Source: Planctomycetes bacterium UBA2386
GTDB lineage: Bacteria; Planctomycetota; UBA1135; UBA2386
Assembly (NCBI GenBank): GCA_002343845.1
Contig: DDSQ01000045.1
Location: 32,588-64,862 of the forward strand
Direction of reading: 5' to 3'
Length of the DNA: 32,275 bases
Below are positions 6,863 to 14,992 of the stretch, piece after piece. Both the position numbers and the translations under genes were made by a program. The notes beneath the pieces were generated by a model that did no database searches, was not told the origin of the DNA, and was given only the letters and a program-made list of their open reading frames with translations. The first letter of the stretch is position 1. Every line of letters begins with the position of its first letter.

Positions 6863-7723
6863 TCACGAAGCACCGGCGAGCGCCCCGAGCAACGCCACCA
6901 GGCTCAGCACGTCGAGCCGGTTGTGCTCGAGCACGCGGTCGACCGGTCCGGTGCCGTCGCGGATCCAGTCGAGGAACGCCGCCGGCGCCTCGCTGCCCGG
7001 CAGGTCGTCGGTGCGATGCACACCCAGCAGCCGCTGCTCGACCGTCGCCAGCCGCGTGTCGGGCCACTGCTTGCCGAACTGCCGCCGGACCGCGTGGTAG
7101 AGGTCGAGGTGCCGCGCCGTGAGCACCGGCGCCTGCAGCTTGTGCAGCGCGAGACGCGCGGCGATGCGGTGGCGATCGTAGCTCTTGCCGACGAACGTCA
7201 CCGGCACCGGGAACTCGCGCAGCCGTTCGGCGAGATGCCGGAGCATCGCCGGCTCTTCGCCGAAATCGCGCAGGAACAGCTGCTCGACGACCAGTTCGTC
7301 ACCGCGCACGAAGCCGAGCCCGTAGGCGAACACGATCGTGCCGGCACCCCCGGCCAGACCCGTGGTCTCGGTGTCGAGGAACAGGCACTGCTCGGCGCGC
7401 AGTTCTGCCATCGCCGGGTCCTTGGCGAGCGCGGCGAGTCGTTCGCCCACGAGCGAACGGCAGGCGCCGAGCGGGCGCGTGCCATGGCGCGAAGCGAGCG
7501 CGTAGCGAAGTTCGCGGCGCCACAGGGTGCCGTTCGGCGTCGCCAACTCGTCGGCCGCGGGCAGCGCCACGGGCTGGCGCGGCGGCGCCGTGAACGCCTG
7601 CTGCCGGCGCTGCAGGAACGCGCGCGTCGCCGGCGATGCGGTGGCAGGCGCCGGAGCGGGCGCATCCGGCGGCGCGGCGACGCGGAACGCCCGCCGCAGT
7701 CCGTCACGCTTCGGCGCGACCAT
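6863..7723 (-). CDS. YprB/MrfB-like 3'-5' exonuclease (RNase H-like fold)
   Basis: A 286-residue protein of the RNase_H_2/YprB family. The exonuclease fold begins near residue 112 with the ExoI motif LFLDTETTGLAGGAGTIVF (Asp117, Glu119). ExoII is around VTFVGKSYDRHR (Asp183) and ExoIII is LEHNRLDVLSL (His267, Asp271). In Bacillus subtilis, MrfB (YprB) is an exonuclease acting with the helicase MrfA (YprA) in a mitomycin C repair pathway. Here the gene starts 20 bases inside the end of a YprA-type helicase gene, reproducing that pair. The first ~110 residues are Ala/Pro-rich and poorly conserved. The start is preceded by a usable CGGAG site inside the helicase gene. The DNA-repair role is inferred from the family and the pairing. 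Confidence 0.83.
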   Translation of the reverse strand: MVAPKRDGLRRAFRVAAPPDAPAPAPATASPATRAFLQRRQQAFTAPPRQPVALPAADELATPNGTLWRRELRYALASRHGTRPLGACRSLVGERLAALAKDPAMAELRAEQCLFLDTETTGLAGGAGTIVFAYGLGFVRGDELVVEQLFLRDFGEEPAMLRHLAERLREFPVPVTFVGKSYDRHRIAARLALHKLQAPVLTARHLDLYHAVRRQFGKQWPDTRLATVEQRLLGVHRTDDLPGSEAPAAFLDWIRDGTGPVDRVLEHNRLDVLSLVALLGALAGAS

Positions 7724-10040
7724 GCTCCGTCTCCGCTTCCGCCTCCGTCCTCGTCACCGGCCGATCGGCCAGCATCGCCGCCAGGATCGTGCGCGCGACC
7801 GTCTTGCTGCGCTTGCCCAGGCTCGCTTGCGGGCCGACACAGCCCGGGCAGCCGCTGCGGCACGCGCACTTCTGCACGAGACGCAGTGCGGCGGCCAGGA
7901 TCTCGCGATGCACGTCGAAGATGCGCTCGGCGAGGCCGACGCCGTTGGGGATGCGGTCGTAGAGGATCAGGGCTGGCGCCTGGAAGTGCGGATGCCGCGC
8001 TTCGGCGAGCACACGCACGTCGCCGGGATCGACGCGCACGAACAGCGGCACGAGGCCCTGCAGCAACTCGCCGACCCCCTGCAGGCAGCTCGCCTCGCCG
8101 CCCTTCTGCAGGCCGAGTGCAGCGACCGTTTCCGGCGCCAGCACCAGCGCGCAGGCTTCGGTCTCGAACTCCTCGGGCGGCAGGTTGATCTCGCCGATGC
8201 CGACGTTCTCGCGCGTGTAGAACTTGATCTTCTTGAACGCCTTCGCGAGCGTGCTGACGTGCACCTCGCCGCGGTGCGCCGTGTAGTTGGCGTGGCGCTG
8301 CTCGGCATCGAGGTGCAGCACCTTGACCTCCGTCTCGGTGTCGGCCTCGGTGTAGTAGTCGGCGTCGATGCGCCGCACGAACGCGCGCCGGTCGGCGAAG
8401 TCGAAGCGCTCGACGAGCCAGGTGTCGCCCTGATGGCCGTAGATCGCGCCCTGGTAGACCTCGGTGATCGCCGACGGACGGTCGATCTCGGCGAGGATCG
8501 TCTTCCTCTCGACGTCCTGGATCGTGACGTTGTCCATGTCCGCCGCCGTCAGGCTCACGCCTTCGGCCGGATACGTGCGATCCGCGTAGTGCCAGCGCCC
8601 GGCCTGGTGCACCAGCACGCCGAGGTCCTGGGCGAGGAACTCGAGCACGTCGGGCAGCCCAGGTGCTTCGCCGAACGACTCGCCGTCGGCGATCGGCAGC
8701 TCGAAGGCCGCGCACCGTACGTGGTTGGTGAGAATGATCGCGTTGTCGGGATCGATGCTGACGGCGTCGCGCGGCGCGTCGAACAGGTAGCCCGGATGCT
8801 GCATCAGGTACTGGTCCATCGCCGAGCTGCGCGCGAGCAGCACGCAGGCGCTCGGCTGGCTGCGGCGACCGACTCGGCCGGCCCGCTGGAAGGTGCTGGC
8901 GACGGTGCCCGGATAGCCGACCAGCACGCAGACGTCGAGGCTGCCGATGTCGACGCCGAGTTCGAGCGCGTTGGTCGACACCACGGTGCGGATCTCGCCG
9001 CTGCGCAGCCCCTTCTCGATCGAGCGGCGCAGGTTCGGCAGGTACCCGCCGCGGTAGCCCGCCACGCGCTCCTGGTCGATCTTCTTCGCCGTCGCCTCGT
9101 CGCGCAGGTACTTCAGCAGGACTTCGGTCTGCGTGCGCGATCGCGCGAAGAAGATCGACTGCAGTTCGCTGCCGAGCAACATGCCGCCGAGCTGCCGCGC
9201 CGCTTCGCTGGCCGGGACCCGCATGCCCGACGCCGCCGACACGACCGCCGGATTGACGAACAGGAAGTGCTTCTCGCCGCGCGGGCTGCCGTCCTGGTCG
9301 ACGACGCGAACGGGCACTTCGAACAAGCGCCGCGCATGTTCGCCGGCGTTGCCGATCGTCGCCGAGGCGCCGCAGAACACCGGGTCGCTGCCGTAGTGCC
9401 GGCAGATGCGGCGCAGGCGGCGCAGCACGTTGGCGACGTGGCTGCCGTAGATGCCCGACAGCGTGTGCAGTTCGTCGACGACCACGAAGCGCAACCCGGT
9501 GAACAGCCCCTGCCACTTGGTGTGGTTCGGCAGGATGCCCTGATGCAGCATGTGCGGGTTGGTCAGCACCATCACGCCGTGCTCGCGCAGCGCCTGCCGC
9601 ACGGGCGGCGGCGTGTCGCCGTCGTAGACCGCGACCGTGAGGTCGGAGCGCCCCGTCGCCCCCAGCAGCCGTTCGAGGTCGGCCATCTGGTCGCGCGCCA
9701 GCGCCTTCGTCGGGTACAGGTAGAGAGCGCGCGCATCGAGACCATCGCGCAGCACCGCGTCGAGCACCGGCAGGTGGTAGGCGAGCGACTTGCCCGACGC
9801 CGTCGACGTCGCGATCACCGCGTGGCGCCGTTCGTGCAGCAGGTCGGCACACTCGCGCTGGTGGGCGTAGAGCTCCTGGATGCCGCGGGCCTGCACGGCG
9901 CGCACCAGGTCCGGGTGCAGCCACTCGGGCAGCGGCCGCATCGCCGCCGGGCGCCCGGACTGCGTGTGGATCGCGTCGACCGTGCCGGGTGCGTCGTGAC
10001 CACCCGAGCACAGGCGCCGTACGAAGTCGCTCAGGTCCAT
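7704..10040 (-). CDS. DEAD/DEAH-box helicase with C-terminal MZB/DUF1998 domain (YprA/MrfA-like)
   Basis: A 778-residue superfamily 2 helicase of the YprA/Hrq1 type. Motif I is ATSTASGKS (about residues 77-85), motif II is DELH (189-192), motif III is SATIGN and motif VI is QRAGRVGRR. The C-terminus carries four cysteines, KCACRSGCPGC (Cys725, 727, 731, 734), which mark the zinc-binding MZB/DUF1998 domain of MrfA. MrfA unwinds DNA 3'-5' and works with the MrfB exonuclease in repair of mitomycin-type damage in Bacillus. The ATG at 10040 is chosen over longer frames because homology begins there and a GAGGT site sits 7 bases upstream. The stop overlaps the exonuclease gene by 20 bases. Length matches the family (about 750-780). 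Confidence 0.88.
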   Translation of the reverse strand: MDLSDFVRRLCSGGHDAPGTVDAIHTQSGRPAAMRPLPEWLHPDLVRAVQARGIQELYAHQRECADLLHERRHAVIATSTASGKSLAYHLPVLDAVLRDGLDARALYLYPTKALARDQMADLERLLGATGRSDLTVAVYDGDTPPPVRQALREHGVMVLTNPHMLHQGILPNHTKWQGLFTGLRFVVVDELHTLSGIYGSHVANVLRRLRRICRHYGSDPVFCGASATIGNAGEHARRLFEVPVRVVDQDGSPRGEKHFLFVNPAVVSAASGMRVPASEAARQLGGMLLGSELQSIFFARSRTQTEVLLKYLRDEATAKKIDQERVAGYRGGYLPNLRRSIEKGLRSGEIRTVVSTNALELGVDIGSLDVCVLVGYPGTVASTFQRAGRVGRRSQPSACVLLARSSAMDQYLMQHPGYLFDAPRDAVSIDPDNAIILTNHVRCAAFELPIADGESFGEAPGLPDVLEFLAQDLGVLVHQAGRWHYADRTYPAEGVSLTAADMDNVTIQDVERKTILAEIDRPSAITEVYQGAIYGHQGDTWLVERFDFADRRAFVRRIDADYYTEADTETEVKVLHLDAEQRHANYTAHRGEVHVSTLAKAFKKIKFYTRENVGIGEINLPPEEFETEACALVLAPETVAALGLQKGGEASCLQGVGELLQGLVPLFVRVDPGDVRVLAEARHPHFQAPALILYDRIPNGVGLAERIFDVHREILAAALRLVQKCACRSGCPGCVGPQASLGKRSKTVARTILAAMLADRPVTRTEAEAETEHGRAEA

Positions 10041-10110
10041 CGCTGGACCTCGTGCTGGCAACCGCCCATGCCGCGAACGTAGCGGCGACCCGAACAAGAA
10101 CCAAACGCCG

Positions 10111-10809
10111 TCAGCGTGGTGGTTCCGCCAACTGCTGCACCAAGGCGCCGTGTTCGCCCGCGGCCGCGGCGACACCCCGTTCGACCACCGCCCGCAGGGC
10201 GGCAAGGTCATCGCGAAGCAGTGCCGGCACGTCGAGGCAGAGCCCCGGGAACTGCACACTGCGCAGCGTGCCGTCGGCCGCCAAGGCCTGTCGCACGTAG
10301 GCGCCTTCGGCCAGCACGAACCAATCGACCACGCCGTCCTCGACGCGGTGCACGATGTACTCGCGCACGCCGTTCCGGCGGTAGGCGCCGAGCTTCTGGT
10401 GCAGATCGTAGCTGGTCGAACTTGCCGCGACTTCGACCACCAGTTCGGGCGGTCCTTCGAGGTGGCCGTCGGCAGCGATGCGCGAGCGGCCGCCGGCGTG
10501 CTCTGGCACCCGCAGCAGCAGGTCGGGCTGCGGCTCGTTGTCGAGGTCGAGCCGGACCGTGGTGTTGCCTGCACCACCGAGTCCGGGCGTGAGCGCACGG
10601 TAGAACGCGAGCCACGCCGCCCACGACTGTTCGGGCAATCCGTGCTGTTGGTAGCGAACTGGCGACCCCATGTAGACCACCCCTTCGATGAGCTCGGCCT
10701 TCTTCACGTCCGGCATCGCGGCGTAGCGCCGCTCGAACTCGTGGCGCGTCAGCACGTCGCCGGCGCGCAGCTCGGGCACCCGAGGAGTCGTGGTCATGAC
10801 ATCGGCCAT
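10111..10809 (-). CDS. Uma2 family (DUF820) putative endonuclease
   Basis: A 232-residue Uma2/DUF820 protein, a PD-(D/E)XK-like nuclease fold whose cellular role is unsettled. The family pattern is clear: an N-terminal ELIEGVVYM segment, then PDLLLRV, then GPPELVVEVAASSTSYDLHQKLGAYRRNGVREY, here split as PELVVEVAAS and KLGAYRRNGVREY. The Glu, Asp, ExE-type and Lys residues of the presumed active site are in place. Such genes are very numerous in Cyanobacteria and Planctomycetota and often stand alone, as here, with 70 bases to the helicase gene. An alternative ATG lies four codons inside. A candidate promoter -10 (TAGGAT) lies 28-33 bases upstream. Confidence 0.82.
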   Translation of the reverse strand: MADVMTTTPRVPELRAGDVLTRHEFERRYAAMPDVKKAELIEGVVYMGSPVRYQQHGLPEQSWAAWLAFYRALTPGLGGAGNTTVRLDLDNEPQPDLLLRVPEHAGGRSRIAADGHLEGPPELVVEVAASSTSYDLHQKLGAYRRNGVREYIVHRVEDGVVDWFVLAEGAYVRQALAADGTLRSVQFPGLCLDVPALLRDDLAALRAVVERGVAAAAGEHGALVQQLAEPPR

Positions 10810-10836
10810 TCCCCATGGGTGGAATGGCGACCGCGG

Positions 10837-10842
10837 ATCCTA
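10837..10842 (-). promoter_or_regulatory. Candidate -10 element for the Uma2 gene
   Basis: The minus strand reads GGCTAGGATCC in the 54-base gap upstream of the Uma2-family gene, giving a TAGGAT hexamer and a predicted leader of roughly 20 bases that contains GGGGA. The same GGCTAGGATC string occurs before the lipoprotein gene at 17897. No convincing -35 is visible. Confidence 0.4.
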
Positions 10843-10863
10843 GCCGGAATCCGGCGCCGCGGG

Positions 10864-12549
10864 TCAGCCGCCGCCGAGCCGCGCCAGCAGACTCTCCGCC
10901 TGTTTCGCCGCCTCGGTGTCGGCGTGCTTGGCGACGAACGCCAGCAGATCGGCGCGCAGTTCCCGCTGCCGCGACGACGACGGTTGCGCACGCCACGCAT
11001 CGAACGCCTTCTGCAGCGGGCGCAGCGCCTTCTCCGCGGCGTCTTCGCGTCGCAACGCCGGGTCCTCGCGAACGCGGGCGACGGCCTTCGCCGCGGCGTC
11101 GGCGAGCGCATGGCTCTGCCAGCGCGCCTGCATCGCTTCGAGCCCGGCCCGCCGCTCACGCAGGCTCGGCCAGACCTTGTCCAGGCGCGCGAGCTGCCGT
11201 TCGGCGTGTGCTGCCTGCACGTCGAGCAGCCAACGTACGCGCTGTTGCGTTCCGGCGTCGGCTGCAGGTCCCTGTGCCGCCAGCTTGCCGAGTTCGTTCA
11301 TGGCGTCGCCGAGCGCGTCGCTTGCGAGCAGCGAATGCAGTCGCCGCCACGGCACCTGGTCGGGAACCTGCGCGAACGCATCGCCCCGAACCAGCCGGTA
11401 CGGACTCGACAACGCCAGCACGGCGAGTGCGGTCGCCGCGACCCGCCCACCGTCCTCGCCCCACACGTCGGTCGCTGGCCACGATCCGGCGGCACTCTTC
11501 TTCGTCTGCTGCAGCGACAGCAGCGCCTTCTGCAGCGACGCCTCGTAGCGGCGAGCGCTGGCCCCGCCGGTCATCCCCATCGCCGAGCTGGCGTGCATCC
11601 ACGCGTAGAGGTCGACAGCGCCGAGCTCGGCCGACGGCGGCTTCACCAGCAGCAGTTGGGCGGCGGCCTGCGCCACCGCATCCGATGGCGGCGTGCCGCA
11701 CCACAACCTCGCGTGCAGTCCGGCACCGGTGTTGCCAGTGCCCTTCTCCGGTGGAAAGCGCATGCCGTGATCGCCGGGCTTGCGCGCCGACGGCTCACCG
11801 CGAGCCACGTATCCGCAGTGCCCGTCGGCCGTCGTCACCACGTCGAACCACGCCAACACCGCGCCGACGTCCGCGGCCGGCACCTCGATGCCGGCGTGGA
11901 ACGCCGCGCACAGCGCCGCGACGCACCACGAACTCAGCGACGCGTCGCTGTCGGGCTCGCGCGGCATGTAGCGCCACGCGACGTCCGGGCCACGGTGCCG
12001 GACCAGATAGCGCACGGCGGCTTCGGCCCCACGACGATGGCGCGAGTTGCCGAGCAGGGCCGTCGCCTCGGCCAAGGCCATGGTCGCGATCGCCTGGCCG
12101 TACAGGAAGTCGAACGACGCGTTCGGGACGCGCCCCTCCTTGTCGAGCTGGCGGACCAACCAGTCGGCGGCGCGATGGCACGCTTCGTCGTGCAGCGTGT
12201 CGGCCTGCGCCAGCACGGCGAGCAGGGCGAGACCGGTCACTCCGACGTCGTGGATCGGGTTGCCGGGGTCGCGGCACGGGTCGTCGGCAGCGTCGTGCTT
12301 CATGAACGCGTCGGCGTCCCACTTCCCGTCCGGATCCTGATGCGCGAGCAGCCAGCCGACCCCCTGGCGGATCGCGACGACGACCTTGTCGTTGCGGAAC
12401 TGCTCGCGCCGCGCTGCACGTCCCGAGAACAATGGCGAGGCCGCAGCCGCTGGCGCGACGGGCGGCGGCGGATCCTGCCGACGAGGTGCGGTGCTGGTCG
12501 GCGCGGCGACGACGAGCGAAGCGACGAGCAGGGCAGGGCACACGGACAT
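10864..12549 (-). CDS. Exported alpha/alpha-toroid (prenyltransferase/squalene-oxidase repeat) protein
   Basis: A 561-residue exported protein. The ATG at 12549 is preferred over the one at 12618 because it has a GGAGGAA ribosome binding site 8 bases upstream and opens directly into a signal peptide (MSVCPALLVASLVVAAP). After a Pro/Ala-rich linker, several squalene-cyclase-like repeats follow: GVGWLLAHQDPDGKWDADAF, GVTGLALLAVLAQAD, ADWLVRQLDKEGRV, ASFDFLYGQAIATMALAEA, then SLSSWCVAALCAAF and GRVAATALAVLAL. There is no DxDD motif of true squalene-hopene cyclases. It is therefore probably a structural or binding relative, a type common in planctomycetes. The last ~130 residues are highly charged and helical. 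It lies downstream of the S9 peptidase gene with a 69-base gap, probably in one operon. Confidence 0.78.
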   Translation of the reverse strand: MSVCPALLVASLVVAAPTSTAPRRQDPPPPVAPAAAASPLFSGRAARREQFRNDKVVVAIRQGVGWLLAHQDPDGKWDADAFMKHDAADDPCRDPGNPIHDVGVTGLALLAVLAQADTLHDEACHRAADWLVRQLDKEGRVPNASFDFLYGQAIATMALAEATALLGNSRHRRGAEAAVRYLVRHRGPDVAWRYMPREPDSDASLSSWCVAALCAAFHAGIEVPAADVGAVLAWFDVVTTADGHCGYVARGEPSARKPGDHGMRFPPEKGTGNTGAGLHARLWCGTPPSDAVAQAAAQLLLVKPPSAELGAVDLYAWMHASSAMGMTGGASARRYEASLQKALLSLQQTKKSAAGSWPATDVWGEDGGRVAATALAVLALSSPYRLVRGDAFAQVPDQVPWRRLHSLLASDALGDAMNELGKLAAQGPAADAGTQQRVRWLLDVQAAHAERQLARLDKVWPSLRERRAGLEAMQARWQSHALADAAAKAVARVREDPALRREDAAEKALRPLQKAFDAWRAQPSSSRQRELRADLLAFVAKHADTEAAKQAESLLARLGGG

Positions 12550-12618
12550 GGCAGCGTTCCTCCGCCGGCCACGATACCGGTCGCGACACCAGCGCCACAC
12601 GCGTTCCTTTCCGCTCAC

Positions 12619-14949
12619 TCACTTCGGCGCAGCGACGCGCGGCAGCGCTCCGGCCGGCACGCGCCGCTGCAGGAAGTCGGCGAGCGCGTCGTAGAGGTGC
12701 GCACGCGTGCCGTCACCTTCGCGGATCGCGTGCGTGCGGTTCGGATACGCGAGCATCTCGAAGCGCTTGCCGTGCCGCACCAGCTCGTCGACGAGACGTT
12801 CGGTGTTCTGGTAGTGCACGTTGTCGTCGCCGGTGCCGTGCACCAGCAGCAGCGGGGAAGTCAGGTTCTTCGCGAACGTGATCGGCGAGCACTGCCGGTA
12901 GACCTCGGGGAAATGCCGCGGGTCGCCGCAGTACCGTTCCTGGTAGATCGTGTCGTAGAGGGCGATGTCGGTGACCGGCGCGACCGACATGCCGGCCGCG
13001 AACAGGTCCGGGTAGCGGAACAGCATGTTGAGCGTCATCGCGCCCCCGCCCGACCAACCCCAGATCGCCTGGCGCTGCGGGTCCATCCACGCATGCTGCG
13101 TGCGCAGCTTCGTCACCGCCGCATTCCAGTCGGCGGAGCTGCGCACGCCGATCTGCTGGTAGAGCGCCTTGCGCCAATCGCGGCCCTTCGGAGCCGGCGT
13201 GCCGCGCGCGTCGATCGACATCACCACGTAGCCGAGCTGCGTCAGCCAGCGGTGGAACAGGTGGTGCGACAGGAACCACGTGTCCTTCACCGTCTGCGAC
13301 CACGGCTCGCCGTAGACGTGGAACACGACTGGCCACGACTTCGTCGTGTCGAACTCCGGCGGCAACATCACCCAGCCGTCGAGCACGAGGCCGTCGCCGG
13401 GTTCGACCGCGAAGAACGCATTCTCGCCGGACTGCACGGCGCCGTAGGCCGCGCGCGCCTTGGCGTTGTCGACCAGCACCCGCAGGCGTTCGTGCGACGG
13501 CAGCCGCACCAGGTCGACGACCGGCACGTGGTCGAACGCCGACCAGGTGTGGATCGCGAGCGTGCCGTCGGGCGAGACGTCGTACTCGTGCCACCCCGAG
13601 GCACTCGCGGTCGCGGCCAGGCCCGCGTAGCGCTTGGGCGCCCCCACCGGGGTCAACTGCTTGCTGCTGCCGCCCGGCTGCGCTGCGTGCAGGTAGCGCT
13701 GCGTGCCGTCCTGGGGCGATGCGGCGATGTACAGCCGATCGGCAGCGAGATCGACGTGCTCGACTTCGATCACGTCGAAGCCCTTGGTCAGCGCCACGTG
13801 CGTGACGAGGACCTGCTTGCCGCGCGTGTCCCACTCGATCGTGCCGCACTGCCGGAAGCGCTTGCCCGCGCCCTCGTGGAACGCGGTGTCGCTGGTCCAG
13901 AAGAACTTCTCGCCGCCGTAGACCCACCGGAAGTCGTCGCGCACGTCGATGTACGCCTCGTCCTTCTCCTCGTGCACGATGCGGCACGCCCCCGTCTTCA
14001 CGCCGGCGCCGAGCACGTGCAGCACGTTCTGCGCCCGCGGCAGCCACTGCACCATCAGTTCCTCGCCCGCGGGATGCCACTCCATGCGCGGCAGGTAGGT
14101 CTCGCGCGGATCGCCCGGCGTCTGCATCCACACCGGCTCCCCGCTGCCGTCCGCCGCGATCACGCCGACCCGGCACGACGAGTTCGTGGTGCCCGCCTTC
14201 GGGTACTGCACCGGCACCACCTTGGCGTAACGATCGGCGAGATTGTCGATCATCAGGAACTCGCCGACGCCCGAGCAGTCGAGCTGCCAGTACGCGATCG
14301 CCTTGCCGTCCGGGCTCCAGCGGAAGCCGTCGCGGCAGTCGAACTCCTCCTCGTACACCCAGTCGAACGTGCCGTTGATGATCGTGCGCGAGCCGTCGTT
14401 CGTGAGGGCCGTGCGCTTGCCGGTCGCGACCTCCTCGACCCACAGGTTGTTCTGCGCCACGTAGGCGACGCGGGTTCCGTCCGGCGACCACTTCGCGAAC
14501 ATCAACGTCGACTTCGGCAGGTCGCCGCCGAGCCGCCGCGGTGGGCGGTCGCCGCCGAGCGACACGACGAAGTACTCGCCGCGCGTGTTCTGGCGCCAGA
14601 CCCGTTCACTGTCCGCGAACAACAGCACCTGCCCGCCGCCGGGAGCGAACGTGTAGTCCTCGATCACGGTGGTGCCGCCGAGCACGCCGGCGGCGAGCCG
14701 GGCCGCCGGCAGCAGGACCTCGCGCGCGCCCGACGCGGCCTCGTAGCGCACCAGTTCGAGCCCACTGCCAGGGAGCGCCTCGAGCGTCGCGTAGTGGGCG
14801 CCGTCGAGCCAGCGCACCGGCCCGAACGCCTGCACGGAGAACTCGCCGGACGTGATGCGTTGCGCATCGAGCCGGGCCGGGTCCGGTTCGACCTGCGCCA
14901 GCACACCAGCGGGGAGCAGGAACAGGACGAAGGCAGCGCTGTACTTCAT
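12619..14949 (-). CDS. Dipeptidyl-peptidase IV-like S9 family serine peptidase, exported
   Basis: A 776-residue S9B prolyl dipeptidyl peptidase, expected to remove X-Pro or X-Ala dipeptides from peptide N-termini in the periplasm. The start MKYSAAFVLFLLPAGVLAQ is a signal peptide. The N-terminal beta-propeller contains the substrate-anchoring Glu motif DWVYEEE (about residues 196-202). The C-terminal alpha/beta-hydrolase domain has the nucleophile GWSGGG (Ser about 633; GWSYGG is usual), the acid in HGTGDDNVH (about 708) and the His in YPNRTHAI (about 740). Length and triad spacing match DPP-IV closely. It lies 43 bases downstream of an alkaline-phosphatase-superfamily gene and upstream of the toroid protein gene, all on the same strand. 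Confidence 0.93.
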   Translation of the reverse strand: MKYSAAFVLFLLPAGVLAQVEPDPARLDAQRITSGEFSVQAFGPVRWLDGAHYATLEALPGSGLELVRYEAASGAREVLLPAARLAAGVLGGTTVIEDYTFAPGGGQVLLFADSERVWRQNTRGEYFVVSLGGDRPPRRLGGDLPKSTLMFAKWSPDGTRVAYVAQNNLWVEEVATGKRTALTNDGSRTIINGTFDWVYEEEFDCRDGFRWSPDGKAIAYWQLDCSGVGEFLMIDNLADRYAKVVPVQYPKAGTTNSSCRVGVIAADGSGEPVWMQTPGDPRETYLPRMEWHPAGEELMVQWLPRAQNVLHVLGAGVKTGACRIVHEEKDEAYIDVRDDFRWVYGGEKFFWTSDTAFHEGAGKRFRQCGTIEWDTRGKQVLVTHVALTKGFDVIEVEHVDLAADRLYIAASPQDGTQRYLHAAQPGGSSKQLTPVGAPKRYAGLAATASASGWHEYDVSPDGTLAIHTWSAFDHVPVVDLVRLPSHERLRVLVDNAKARAAYGAVQSGENAFFAVEPGDGLVLDGWVMLPPEFDTTKSWPVVFHVYGEPWSQTVKDTWFLSHHLFHRWLTQLGYVVMSIDARGTPAPKGRDWRKALYQQIGVRSSADWNAAVTKLRTQHAWMDPQRQAIWGWSGGGAMTLNMLFRYPDLFAAGMSVAPVTDIALYDTIYQERYCGDPRHFPEVYRQCSPITFAKNLTSPLLLVHGTGDDNVHYQNTERLVDELVRHGKRFEMLAYPNRTHAIREGDGTRAHLYDALADFLQRRVPAGALPRVAAPK

Positions 14950-14992
14950 GGCAGGTCCACGACGACGACCGGCGAGCGACGTTCCGCGGCGC

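Noticed and set aside
10864..12549. Functional squalene-hopene cyclase
   Set aside because: The toroid repeats are present but the catalytic DxDD motif is missing and the protein is exported.
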